The translations under genes were made by a program, and so were the position numbers. 51,217 nucleotides of DNA. Origin: Streptomyces oryzae (GTDB taxonomy: Bacteria > Actinomycetota > Actinomycetes > Streptomycetales > Streptomycetaceae). Below, one piece after another: positions 1 through 8,264 of the stretch (position 1 is its first letter; each line of letters opens with the position of its first letter). The stretch lies in NCBI RefSeq assembly GCF_017676365.1, contig NZ_JADKMA010000025.1, forward strand, positions 1-51,217, given 5' to 3'. Under the pieces are notes generated by a model. That model did not search any database and was not told the DNA's origin. It was given only the letters and a program-made list of their open reading frames with translations.

Positions 1-120
1 GACTCGGCCGGTATCGAGGCGGACGAGCTGACCGTGCACACCCCCGACCTCGACGACGTGTTCTTCGCCCTGACCAGCGGCACCAACCTCCCCCACCAGC
101 CCAAGGAGACCGTCCGATGA
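1..120 (+). CDS. ABC transporter ATP-binding protein, C-terminal end only (partial, DrrA-like)
   Basis: The window opens inside a reading frame whose last 39 residues are visible. They include PDLDDVFFALTSG, the typical tail of daunorubicin-resistance (DrrA-type) ABC ATPases. Its stop codon overlaps the start of the next gene (ATGA), so the two are translationally coupled and should form one exporter: this protein hydrolyses ATP and the next one spans the membrane. The Walker motifs lie outside the window. The assignment rests on the tail motif and on the permease directly downstream. Confidence 0.85.
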   Translation, partial: DSAGIEADELTVHTPDLDDVFFALTSGTNLPHQPKETVR

Positions 121-908
121 GCGCCCTGTCCCTCGCCGTCCGCGACTCGTCCACGATGCTGCGCCGCAACCTGCTGCACGCGCGGCGCTACCCCTCCCTC
201 ACCCTCAACGTCCTGCTCACCCCGATCGTCCTGCTGTTGCTCTTTGTCTACGTCTTCGGCGACGTGATGAGCGCGGGCATGCGTGGCGGCGGCGCCGATC
301 GCTCCGCGTACATCGCCTATCTCGTGCCGGGGATTCTGCTGATGACCATCGGCGCCATCCCGGCAGGGACCGCGATCTCCGTTTGTATGGACATGACCGA
401 GGGGATCATGGCCCGCTTCCGCACGATGGCGATCCATCGTGAGGCCGTGCTCATCGGGCACGTCGTCGGCAGCGTGCTGCAAGCGCTCGTCAGCGTGGTC
501 CTCGTCGGCGCCGTCGGCGTGGCCGTCGGCTTCAGGGCCACCGGCGCCACGGTTGTGGAGTGGCTGGCGGCATTCGGGCTGCTCGCGCTGGTCGCCGTGG
601 CGTTCACCTCGATGGCCGTCGGGATGGGCCTGGCCAGTCCGAACGCCGAGGCCGCCAGCAACAATGCGATGCCCCTGATCGTGCTGCCGTTCATTTCGAG
701 CGCCTTCGTGCCGGTCGACGCGATGCCGGGCTGGTTCCAGCCGATCGCCGAGTACCAGCCCTTCACCCCGGCCATCGAGACCCTGCGCGGGCTGCTGCTC
801 GGCACCGGGATCGGCAACAGCGGGTGGATCGCGATCGTCTGGTGCCTGGGGCTGACCGGGCTCGGCTACTCCTGGTCGAAGTCGCTGTTCAACCGCGACC
901 CGCAGTGA
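117..908 (+). CDS. ABC-2 type transporter permease (DrrB-like)
   Basis: This 263-residue membrane protein has about six hydrophobic segments, for example around residues 25-45, 65-85, 120-140 and 145-170, and a last one near the C-terminus. That is the size and layout of DrrB-type ABC-2 permeases. The SAFVPVDAMPGWFQ stretch followed by NPxxPxxE-like residues before the last helix is typical of the family. The start is fixed by AAGGAG about eight bases upstream and by the ATGA overlap with the ATPase gene. The pair probably exports a hydrophobic drug or metabolite; the substrate cannot be read from sequence. Its 3' end overlaps the convergent AfsR-like gene by 20 bases. Confidence 0.9.
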   Translation: MSALSLAVRDSSTMLRRNLLHARRYPSLTLNVLLTPIVLLLLFVYVFGDVMSAGMRGGGADRSAYIAYLVPGILLMTIGAIPAGTAISVCMDMTEGIMARFRTMAIHREAVLIGHVVGSVLQALVSVVLVGAVGVAVGFRATGATVVEWLAAFGLLALVAVAFTSMAVGMGLASPNAEAASNNAMPLIVLPFISSAFVPVDAMPGWFQPIAEYQPFTPAIETLRGLLLGTGIGNSGWIAIVWCLGLTGLGYSWSKSLFNRDPQ

Positions 909-3900
909 GTGCGCGGGCCGCATCCCGCAGCTCATCCGGGTCCAGGGCGGCGTACTCCGACACCGCGTCGGCGTACGCCGTCCGGTCGGCGACCTCGGCC
1001 GCCTGCCGGGCGCGGGCCGCCGACATGGTCGGCTGGAACTCGCGCAGCACCCGCAGCCGTTCGGCCAGCGCGATCATCCGTACGGCAGCGCTGTCCCCGG
1101 CCGTCAGCCCCGCCATGCCGAGCGCGTGCAGCACCGTCCCCCGCACGGGGAGCTCCAGGGACGTACAGAGCGGATCGGAGAGCAGTGCCCGCAGCCGGCC
1201 GACCGCGTCGGCGACGAGTCCGGGCCGGCCGGCGTACGCGTGCGCCGTCACCGCCGCCGCCTGGATCTGCAGCGCCCACGGGTCGAGCCACGGGTCGCCG
1301 GTGTGCGGCGCGGCCGTCACGGGCAGCCGTGCCATGGCGCGGCGCCACAGATCGAGGCCGGTCTCCGTCAGCCCGCGGGCGAGCGCGATCTCGGCGCGCA
1401 CGCCGAGGTCAGGGCTGTAGAAGGCGTCCATCCACGCGGCGCCGTCGCGCTCCGCCTGGCGCAGCCAGTGCTCGGCCTCGTCGGGGTCCCCGCGCTGCAG
1501 GCAGGCGAGGGCCAGCCCTTGGCGGATCCCGATGTAGTCGCTCTCGTCGCCGAGCCGGGGCAGCGCCTCACGCGCTGCCTCGAGGTACCCGTACGCGGCC
1601 TCGCCCAGACCTGTCTTGAGGCACAGCTCGCTCAGCCGGGAGTAGCCCAAGACCTGCAGGACCGGGTTGTCGATCGGCGCCAGTGCGGCGACCATCCGGC
1701 GAGCGGCGGCGAGTGCGCCGTCGATGTCGTGCTCGTGCTCCCACACATAGGTGGCGAAGCCCTCGGCGACGGCGGCGACCAGCGGCTGCTCGCTGTCGCA
1801 GAGCTCCCGCAGCACGGCATAGCCGGGCGGCAGCATCTCGGGGCCCGCGCTCAGCACCACTGCGGTCGCGCGCACCAGCGTGTCCGGCGGTGCCGGGGGC
1901 AGCCGGCGGAGGGTGACGAGGTGGCGTGCGACGCGTGGGCCGGAGTCCATGAAGAGGCTCACCAGGCACAGCACCGCGGCGGCGCGCGCGACTTCGACGT
2001 ACGCGGGCTCGGGGCGGTAGTGGGACAGCGGCGACGCGGTGTCGGCGGCGAGCGCGGCGAGGCGGGGGTAGTTGGAGTCGGTGGACCACAGGGCGGCGAG
2101 GACGGCGGTGACGGCGGCGGTGGCGGGACCGTCCGTGCGGGCTGTCGCGTACCGCAACGCCGCCACGAGGTTGTCCTGCTCGGCCTTGATCAGCTCCCAG
2201 AAGGCCGAAGGGTGCGAGCCGAGGAGTACGTCGTGGTGCGCGACCCCGAAGTCCCGCGCCCAGGCGAGGAACCGGCTGACGGCCTCCTCGTCCTCGCCCG
2301 CCTCCGCACGCCGGGCCGCGCTGAACTCCCGTACGGTCTCCAGCATCCGGAACCGCACGCCGGCCGGGGTGTCGGCGACGGTGAGCAGCGACTGACCCGC
2401 CAACTGCTCGAGGAGGAACAGCGCGTCCTCGCCGAGGACGTGCTCCGCCGCATCGGCCTGGAAGCCGCCGGGGAAGACGGACAGGGTGCGCAGCGCGGCG
2501 CGGGCGTCGTCCGCGAGCAGGTTCCAGCTCCACTCCACGACCGCGTGCAGTGTGCGATGGCGCTCAGGAACGCCGCGCACCCCGCCGCGCAGCAGCGCGA
2601 ACCGGTCGCCGAGGCGGCGGGCGATCTCCGGCACCGAAAGCACCCGCACCCGCGCCGCGGCCAGCTCGACGGCGAGCGGCAGCCCGTCGAGCTGGCGGCA
2701 CAGCCCGGCCACCGCGTCCGGCGGCAGCTGCACGCCGGGCCGGGCGGCACGGGCCCGCTGGGTGAACAGCTCGACGGAGGTGGCAAGGCCCAGCTCCGGC
2801 AGCGCGTACACCGCCTCCGACGTCAGGCCGAGCGGGGCCCGGCTGGTCGCCAGCACCCGCAGCTCCTGCGCGGACGAGACCAGGGCCTGCACCAGGTCGG
2901 CGGCGCCCCGGACGACCTGCTCGCAGTTGTCCAGCACCAGCAGCGCGGGTCCCGAGCCGAGCACTCCGAGGATGCCGGGCACCGGGTCGGCCGGGAGGTG
3001 CCCGCCCCTCGCGCCGGGCCGCCCCTCGCCGGCACCGAGCGCGGAGGCCACCTCGGCGGCCACGTCCTCGTCCGCCGTGACGCCGGCGAGCGGTACGGAA
3101 TACACCACGCGCTGCTCGGCCCGGCGGCTGACGGCGTGCGCGAGCCGGGTCTTGCCGAGGCCGCCGGTGCCGACGACGGTGACGGCGCGGGAGGCGCGCA
3201 ACAGCTGTTCCACCGCCGCGATGTCCCCTTCCCGGCCCAGAAGCGGGTTCGGCTCGTGCGGCACGCCGTGCCTGACGGTGGGCGACTCGCCGTGCAGCAG
3301 CTCCCGCTGTACGGCCTGCAGCCCGGCGCCGGGGTCCGTGCCGAGTTCGTCGCGCAGCTCACGGCGGTAGGTCTCGTACCGCATCAGCGCGGCGGACGGG
3401 CCCGCCGTCGCCGCCTCGCTGCGCAGCAGTTCCGCGAGGACTTCCTCGTCGCGAGGATGCTCCGCGGCCGCCACGGCCAGCAGCCCGGCGGCCTCCGCGT
3501 GCCGCCCGAGGCGGGCCAGCGCGAGCGCCTGCGTGCGGACCAACCTGGCGCGGACGGGGGCGCGTTCGGCGCGCAACGCGGCCACGGGGTCGCCGGTGTT
3601 CCCTGCCCCCTCTGGGGTGCCCTCCCACAGCGCCAGCCCGGCCTCGGCCGCAGCCAGCGCTCCGGCGTGGTCCCCGGCCCTGGCCCGGTCCGCGCCGGCG
3701 GTGGCGTGCAGCAGCAGCGCTGAGCTGTCGACCTGGTCCTCGGCGAGCCCGAGCCGGTATCCCGTCGGCGTGCTCACGACGACGTCGGCGTCCAACTGCG
3801 CCCGCACCCTGGACACCAGGACCTGCACCGCCTTCCCCGGCCGCTCCGGCAACGCCTCCGGCCACAGCCCCGCCACCAGCCGCTCGGTGCTGCAGCCGGT

Positions 3901-4005
3901 GCGCAAGTCACCCGCCAGCAGCGCGAGGAGACCGCGGATCCGGGGCGCGGTGATCTCCTGTCCGCGGTAGGCGACGCGGGGCAGCAGGGTGAGAACGGTG
4001 GTCAC
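889..4005 (-). CDS. AfsR/SARP-family transcriptional regulator with NB-ARC-type ATPase domain
   Basis: The protein has 1038 residues. An OmpR-like winged helix covers roughly residues 1-90, a bacterial transcriptional activation domain (BTAD) roughly 95-240, and a P-loop GTGGLGKT is at 279-286. A Walker B-like LLVLDNCEQV follows, and then a long helical, TPR-like C-terminal half. This is the layout of AfsR-type SARPs, which bind direct repeats near -35 elements and recruit RNA polymerase, often to secondary-metabolism promoters. The start is GTG with no clear ribosome site; TAACCT lies six bases before it, so the mRNA may be leaderless. The target is unknown. The neighbouring exporter is convergent, so it is a neighbour rather than an operon partner. 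Confidence 0.9.
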   Translation of the reverse strand: MTTVLTLLPRVAYRGQEITAPRIRGLLALLAGDLRTGCSTERLVAGLWPEALPERPGKAVQVLVSRVRAQLDADVVVSTPTGYRLGLAEDQVDSSALLLHATAGADRARAGDHAGALAAAEAGLALWEGTPEGAGNTGDPVAALRAERAPVRARLVRTQALALARLGRHAEAAGLLAVAAAEHPRDEEVLAELLRSEAATAGPSAALMRYETYRRELRDELGTDPGAGLQAVQRELLHGESPTVRHGVPHEPNPLLGREGDIAAVEQLLRASRAVTVVGTGGLGKTRLAHAVSRRAEQRVVYSVPLAGVTADEDVAAEVASALGAGEGRPGARGGHLPADPVPGILGVLGSGPALLVLDNCEQVVRGAADLVQALVSSAQELRVLATSRAPLGLTSEAVYALPELGLATSVELFTQRARAARPGVQLPPDAVAGLCRQLDGLPLAVELAAARVRVLSVPEIARRLGDRFALLRGGVRGVPERHRTLHAVVEWSWNLLADDARAALRTLSVFPGGFQADAAEHVLGEDALFLLEQLAGQSLLTVADTPAGVRFRMLETVREFSAARRAEAGEDEEAVSRFLAWARDFGVAHHDVLLGSHPSAFWELIKAEQDNLVAALRYATARTDGPATAAVTAVLAALWSTDSNYPRLAALAADTASPLSHYRPEPAYVEVARAAAVLCLVSLFMDSGPRVARHLVTLRRLPPAPPDTLVRATAVVLSAGPEMLPPGYAVLRELCDSEQPLVAAVAEGFATYVWEHEHDIDGALAAARRMVAALAPIDNPVLQVLGYSRLSELCLKTGLGEAAYGYLEAAREALPRLGDESDYIGIRQGLALACLQRGDPDEAEHWLRQAERDGAAWMDAFYSPDLGVRAEIALARGLTETGLDLWRRAMARLPVTAAPHTGDPWLDPWALQIQAAAVTAHAYAGRPGLVADAVGRLRALLSDPLCTSLELPVRGTVLHALGMAGLTAGDSAAVRMIALAERLRVLREFQPTMSAARARQAAEVADRTAYADAVSEYAALDPDELRDAARALTAGRG

Positions 4006-4088
4006 CCGTGCAGGTTAGCCAAGGCTGGAACGCTGGTTCGGCCGTTGCGGAGTGCCGTCGCCGCTGCGTAACGGCTGTGGCTGCTGAG

Positions 4089-4325
4089 GTGGTTGTCAGC
4101 TTCCCGGCCGCGCCGCTGAGCGGCTCGGTTCTCGACCTCGCCGGGATCGATGTGAACCTCGCGGCCAAGCCCCTCTGCCAGGTGGTGGTCAACGTGATGG
4201 CCGGCGTCGGCAACGACGACCTCCGGCAGCTGCTCGCCACCGACGCCCCGCTGGTCCGGACCATCCCCTCCAGCGCCGAAGCCCTGAAGGCGGCTCTCGA
4301 CGGCCTCCTCGCCGATCTGAAGTAG
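4089..4325 (+). pseudogene. Short coding remnant resembling part of a pyrroline-5-carboxylate-reductase-like NAD(P)-binding protein
   Basis: From about 4080 to the stop at 4325 the third codon positions are almost all G or C, as in real genes of this genome. The segment VVVNVMAGVGNDDLRQLL, followed by APLVRTIP, resembles the region of ProC-like dinucleotide-binding proteins where a strand-turn (VVSxxAG) leads to a VVRxMP motif. The Rossmann start and the C-terminal dimer domain are missing, and no ribosome site precedes any start codon; GTG at 4089 is only a nominal start. I read it as the scar of a deleted gene. A small functional protein cannot be excluded. Confidence 0.35.
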
Positions 4326-4373
4326 CTCCGCCCCTGGCCGGGCCGTTTCAACTCCCGGCTGCGGAAACAACGC

Positions 4374-5015
4374 TCAGTGCCGGCCGAGCCGTACGACCCC
4401 GTTCAGCATCGGCAGCAGGAGGTTGTCGAGCCGGTCGTGGTCGATGAGGAGCCGGGTGGCGATGTCGTCGCAGGTGGTGAAGCTGGTGGTGGCCGCGACC
4501 GTGACGCCGGCGTCGTCCGGGCCGAACGGGCTGCGCAGCCGGTCGGCTTCGGCGAGCCGGGCGACGAACTCGGCCACCTGGCCGACGCGCCACTGCTCCC
4601 GGCTGCTGATGACCCGGTGTGCTTCCGGATCGACCGCGGAGAGGCTGACCAGACGCCGGAACAGGTCCGGGTCGGTGTTCCAGAAGCGGCAGGTCTCGGA
4701 AACCATGGCGCGGAAGGCGGCAACCGGGTCGTCGAGAGCGGCTGCCGCGTGCATGCCGGCCACCACTCCGGCGCGCTGGGCGAGGTCCTCGGCCACCGCG
4801 TCGAGCAGACCGAGTTTCGAGCCGAACTGCCGGTAGATGGTCACGCGGGTGACCTCGGCGTCCGTGGCGACCTGTTCGAGGCTGAGACTGCGGTAGCCGA
4901 CGGCGATCAGGTGGTGCCGGGCGGCGGTGAGGATGCGCTGCCTCGTGCGCTGCACCCCGAGTGCGCGGAGTCCTTCATCTCTCGCGTGCCCTGCCGGCGG
5001 CTCGTCCTGTTCCAC
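4374..5015 (-). CDS. TetR/AcrR-family transcriptional repressor
   Basis: The protein has 213 residues. The N-terminal helix-turn-helix is clear: TRQRILTAA, then SLEQVATDAEVTRVTIYRQF at about residues 44-63, the signature of TetR recognition helices. The C-terminal two thirds is helical and would hold a small ligand. It is divergent from a short-chain dehydrogenase gene. Two tandem palindromes lie directly upstream in the shared region, so it most likely represses itself and the dehydrogenase until a ligand appears. The inducer is unknown; the dehydrogenase substrate or product is the natural candidate. Confidence 0.93.
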   Translation of the reverse strand: MEQDEPPAGHARDEGLRALGVQRTRQRILTAARHHLIAVGYRSLSLEQVATDAEVTRVTIYRQFGSKLGLLDAVAEDLAQRAGVVAGMHAAAALDDPVAAFRAMVSETCRFWNTDPDLFRRLVSLSAVDPEAHRVISSREQWRVGQVAEFVARLAEADRLRSPFGPDDAGVTVAATTSFTTCDDIATRLLIDHDRLDNLLLPMLNGVVRLGRH

Positions 5016-5022
5016 GACTTCA

Positions 5023-5058
5023 TGATACAGGTTGTTTCATGTGATACAGCTCGTATCA
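5023..5058. promoter_or_regulatory. Two tandem inverted-repeat operators for the divergent TetR regulator
   Basis: TGATAC-N5-GTTTCA (5023-5039, one mismatch) and TGATAC-N5-GTATCA (5042-5058, perfect) have the same 17-base design, with centres 19 bases apart. They fill the gap just upstream of the TetR gene and of the SDR gene. This is what a TetR dimer pair would bind to shut both promoters. That TetR is the binder is inferred from position. Confidence 0.75.
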
Positions 5059-5128
5059 TCAATCGATGGCCGTCTGGCTCGGCCCGGACGACCGCTTCCG
5101 AGCTGAACGACGAGGGAGGTGCCCGGAG

Positions 5129-5866
5129 TTGACCGAAGACCCAGTGGCGCTGGTGACAGGGGCGAACAAGGGGCTGGGAAAGGAGACCGCTCGGCAGCTC
5201 GCCGCGCGCGGGTTCACCGTTGTTCTCGGAAGCCGCGACGCCGAGCGGGGCCAGGCCGCCGCCGACGAGCTGGCCGAAGGGGGAGTCCGGCCGCTTCCGG
5301 TGCGGCTCGACGTCGCCGACACCGGCAGTGTCCAGGAGGTTGCCGAACGGCTGGAGGGCGCGTACGGGCGGCTGGATGTGCTGGTCAACAACGCGGGAAC
5401 GGTCGTCGACCGGAGTGCGGAGCGCACCACCGCCATCGAGATGCGGCGCACCTACGAGGTCAATGTCTTCGGTGCGGTCACCATGATCCAGACCATGCTG
5501 CCGCTGCTCGGCAGGTCCCGGGCACCGCGCATCGTGAACGTCTCCAGCACCACCGCGTCGATGACATTGACCAGCGGTGGCACCTACTTCGGCGGCGACG
5601 CCGGCATGCGGATGGCCTACTCCTCCTCGAAGGCGGCGCTGAACATGCTCACCGTCCAGTACGCGATGGCGTTCCGCGGGAACGACGCCCTGTCACACAT
5701 CAAGATCAATTCGGCCACGCCGGGCTACACCGCCACCGACATGACCGGACACCGCGGCACCCGCACGGTGGCCGAGGGAGCCCGCATCATCGTGGACCTG
5801 GCCACACTGCCCGGCGACGGGCCCACCGGCGGCTTCTTCAACGACAACGGAGCGGTGCCGTGGTAG
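5129..5866 (+). CDS. Short-chain dehydrogenase/reductase (SDR) family oxidoreductase
   Basis: This is a classical SDR of 245 residues. The nucleotide-binding TGANKGLG is at residues 10-17, NNAG at 87-90, a catalytic serine near 139-140, and YSSSK (Tyr164, Lys168) completes the active site. I chose TTG at 5129 because GAGGGAGGT sits eight bases upstream and the Rossmann strand then begins at the usual place; the in-frame ATG at 5066 would add 21 charged residues of no family character and has no ribosome site. It probably reduces a ketone or oxidises an alcohol using NAD(P). It is the likely target of the divergent TetR regulator. Confidence 0.88.
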   Translation: MTEDPVALVTGANKGLGKETARQLAARGFTVVLGSRDAERGQAAADELAEGGVRPLPVRLDVADTGSVQEVAERLEGAYGRLDVLVNNAGTVVDRSAERTTAIEMRRTYEVNVFGAVTMIQTMLPLLGRSRAPRIVNVSSTTASMTLTSGGTYFGGDAGMRMAYSSSKAALNMLTVQYAMAFRGNDALSHIKINSATPGYTATDMTGHRGTRTVAEGARIIVDLATLPGDGPTGGFFNDNGAVPW

Positions 5867-5902
5867 TTCCAGTGCGGGTGGTTCCGGCCCCGCGCCGGCT
5901 CG

Positions 5903-7456
5903 TCAGCGTCCCAGTACGGCCATGGCCGCGTTGTGGCCCGGGATGCCGCTGACGCCTCCGCCGCGTACGGCGCCCGCGCCGCAGAGCAGGACGTTGGCGT
6001 GCCGGGTCTCCGCACCCCAGCGACCGGTGCCGTCCTGAGCGTGCGGGAAGGCGAGCTCGCGGTGGAAGATGTTGCCGCCGGGAAGGCCGAGTTCGCGGTC
6101 CAGGTCGAGTGGGGTCTTGGCCTCGATGCACGGTCTGCCGTCGGCGTCGAGGGCCAGACAGTCCGCAAGCGGCTCGGCGAGATGGGCGTCGAGCTGGGCC
6201 AGGGTCGAGTCCAGCAACGCGTCCCGCACGGCGTCGTTGTCGCGGGTGAACAGGCGGGCCGGGGTGTGCAGGCCGAAGAGGGTGAGGGTGTGGCAGCCCC
6301 GTTCGGCGAGCTCAGGGCCGAGGATGCTGGGGTCCGTGAGCGAGTGGCAGTAGATCTCCGAGGGCGGGGCGGCGGGCAGCCGGCCCGCGTCGGCGTCGGC
6401 GTACGCGGCGGCCAACTGGTCGTATCCCTCGGCGATGTGGAAGGTGCCCGCGAACGCCTCTCGCGCATCGACGGCCGGGTCGCGGAGCTTCGGCAGCCGC
6501 TTCAGCAGCATGTTGACCTTGAGCTGGGCTCCCTCGGCGGGAGCGGGCGGCTCCTCGTCCAGCAGCGCGGCGAGCTCCCGGGGCGAGGCGTTCACCAGGA
6601 CGTGGCGGGCGGTTACGGTGCCTTCGGCGTCCGGCGTCCGGTACGTCACCTCGGCGTGCTGCCGCCCGTCGGTCCTGACGCTGGTCACCTGGTGACCGGT
6701 GACCAGCTCGGCGCCCGCCGACCGCGCGGCCGCGGCCAGCGCGTCTGTGAGGGCGCCCATACCGCCGACGGGCACGTCCCAGTCGCCGGTGCCGTTGCCG
6801 ATCACGTGGTAGAGGAGGCACCGGTTCTGTCTGAGGGACGGGTCGTGGGCGTCCGCGAAGGTGCCGATGAGCGCGTCCGTGAGCACCACGCCGCGGACCA
6901 GGTCGTCGCTGAAGTACGCCTCGATCGCGTCGCCGACGGGTTCTTCGAACAGCATGCGCCAGGCTGCGGGATCGTCGACGCGGCGGCGCAGCTCCTCCCG
7001 GGTGGGCAGCGGCTCCGTCAGGGTCGGGAAGACGCGCTCGGCCACGCGCCGGGTCATCCCGTAGAAGCTCTCCCACGCGGTGTACTCGGCAGTGCCGCCC
7101 GTGAGCCGTTCGAACGACTCCCTCGTACGGTCGGGGCCGCCGCCGACGAGCAGCCCCGTCGGGCGGCCGTCGCGGCGGGCCGGGGTGTAGGAGGACACCG
7201 TGCGTTTGCGGAGGGTGAAGTTGAGCCCCAGATCCCGGACGATCTTCTGCGGGAGCAGGCTCACGAGGTACGAGTAGCGGGACAGCCGCGCGTCCACCCC
7301 GGCGAAGGGGCGCGTGGAGACGGCGGCGCCGCCCGTGGTGCCCAGGCGTTCCAGCACCAGCACGGTGCGGCCCGCTCGGGCGAGATAGGCGGCGGCGACC
7401 AGGCCGTTGTGGCCGCCGCCGACGACGACGGCGTCGTATCGCTCGTGCGCGGGCAT
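5903..7456 (-). CDS. FAD-dependent oxidoreductase of the phytoene-desaturase (CrtI)-like family
   Basis: The protein has 517 residues. An N-terminal dinucleotide-binding fold has AVVVGGGHNGLVAAAYLA, followed by an acidic/basic strand end (VLVLERL) and a GG motif, as in CrtI/amine-oxidase-type flavoproteins. A C-terminal GAGAVRGGGVSGIPG segment closes the FAD site. Family members act on carotenoids or other polyenes, but this branch is widespread in actinobacteria outside carotenoid clusters and its substrate is not known. No other carotenoid gene is nearby. It is convergent with the SDR gene. Confidence 0.85.
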   Translation of the reverse strand: MPAHERYDAVVVGGGHNGLVAAAYLARAGRTVLVLERLGTTGGAAVSTRPFAGVDARLSRYSYLVSLLPQKIVRDLGLNFTLRKRTVSSYTPARRDGRPTGLLVGGGPDRTRESFERLTGGTAEYTAWESFYGMTRRVAERVFPTLTEPLPTREELRRRVDDPAAWRMLFEEPVGDAIEAYFSDDLVRGVVLTDALIGTFADAHDPSLRQNRCLLYHVIGNGTGDWDVPVGGMGALTDALAAAARSAGAELVTGHQVTSVRTDGRQHAEVTYRTPDAEGTVTARHVLVNASPRELAALLDEEPPAPAEGAQLKVNMLLKRLPKLRDPAVDAREAFAGTFHIAEGYDQLAAAYADADAGRLPAAPPSEIYCHSLTDPSILGPELAERGCHTLTLFGLHTPARLFTRDNDAVRDALLDSTLAQLDAHLAEPLADCLALDADGRPCIEAKTPLDLDRELGLPGGNIFHRELAFPHAQDGTGRWGAETRHANVLLCGAGAVRGGGVSGIPGHNAAMAVLGR

Positions 7457-7586
7457 GCGTCCTTCCTAGCATGCGGGCACCGGCACGCGGCAGATCGTGG
7501 CTGTCCCCTCGGACCGTTCAGCCCTTCGGACCCGTGTCGCTCTCCGGGCAGGGAGTGCGGGGCTGACGACCGGCAGCGGGCGGTGG

Positions 7587-8033
7587 TCAGGGAGCGGGGA
7601 CGGGGCCGCCCGGCCGGAACCGCTCCACCCCGACGATGTGCCGCACCTTGACCGGACGAACGATCACCGCGACGCGCTGTTCGCCGGGCATCAGCCACTC
7701 GAACCGCTCGCTGCCCAGGTACTTCCGGGCCAGCCGGTCCATCCGGTCGTGTGCTTCCTCGCCCTCCACGAAACGGGAGACCTCGCCGCTGATCTGCACC
7801 CGGTCGAAGGGGTCGGTGGCGTCCGCGTGCGAGAGATAGACGCGGGGGTCGCGGCGCAGGTTCTCCTCCTTCACCCGGCCCACCGAGGTGTTGAAGGTGA
7901 GCTCACCCTCTCCCTCCAAGTCCACCCACATCGGGCTGACCTGCGGCGCTCCATCGGCGAACACGGTACCGACGTACCAGACGTTGGGGGCTCGGAGCCG
8001 GGCGCGGACAGTTTCGTCGAAGGTCGCAGTCAT
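7587..8033 (-). CDS. Pyridoxamine 5'-phosphate oxidase-fold protein (possible F420/FMN-dependent enzyme)
   Basis: The protein has 148 residues and a split beta-barrel pattern. It starts with TVRARLRAPNVWYVGTVF, continues with GAPQVSPMWVDLE and TSVGRVKEENLRRDPRVYLS, and ends with a charged segment plus KVRHIVGVERF. These are hallmarks of the small PPOX-class proteins of actinobacteria, many of which use the deazaflavin F420 or FMN. The SPMWVD segment corresponds to the phosphate-binding region of the cofactor. It stands alone between two unrelated genes. Cofactor and substrate cannot be decided from sequence. Confidence 0.85.
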   Translation of the reverse strand: MTATFDETVRARLRAPNVWYVGTVFADGAPQVSPMWVDLEGEGELTFNTSVGRVKEENLRRDPRVYLSHADATDPFDRVQISGEVSRFVEGEEAHDRMDRLARKYLGSERFEWLMPGEQRVAVIVRPVKVRHIVGVERFRPGGPVPAP

Positions 8034-8264
8034 CCGGCGAGGCTACCAACCATGATCGTTCGGCGGAGCCGCCTTACCGCTGGGCCCCGGTCATCGACGC
8101 GACCGGCGTCATCGCCCCGCGTCTTCACCAGCGATCGTCTCCCTGATGGGATTTCCGGAGGCGATCGTCCGTTTCCGGCGGGCATCGGCCGCCGGACCCG
8201 GGACCCGGACCCAGCCCGGCCTCGCCACCACACCAACGTCCCCACAGCCGAACGGAAGGCTCCC

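Noticed and set aside
1126..3723. An 865-residue open frame on the plus strand opposite the AfsR-like gene.
   Set aside because: It is the mirror of a real gene with strong GC3 bias. Its composition (Gly, Arg, His, Gln rich) has no domain, and no ribosome site precedes it.
5933..7651. A 572-residue open frame opposite the CrtI-like gene.
   Set aside because: It is an antisense shadow: the opposite strand has clear FAD-binding motifs, this one has none.
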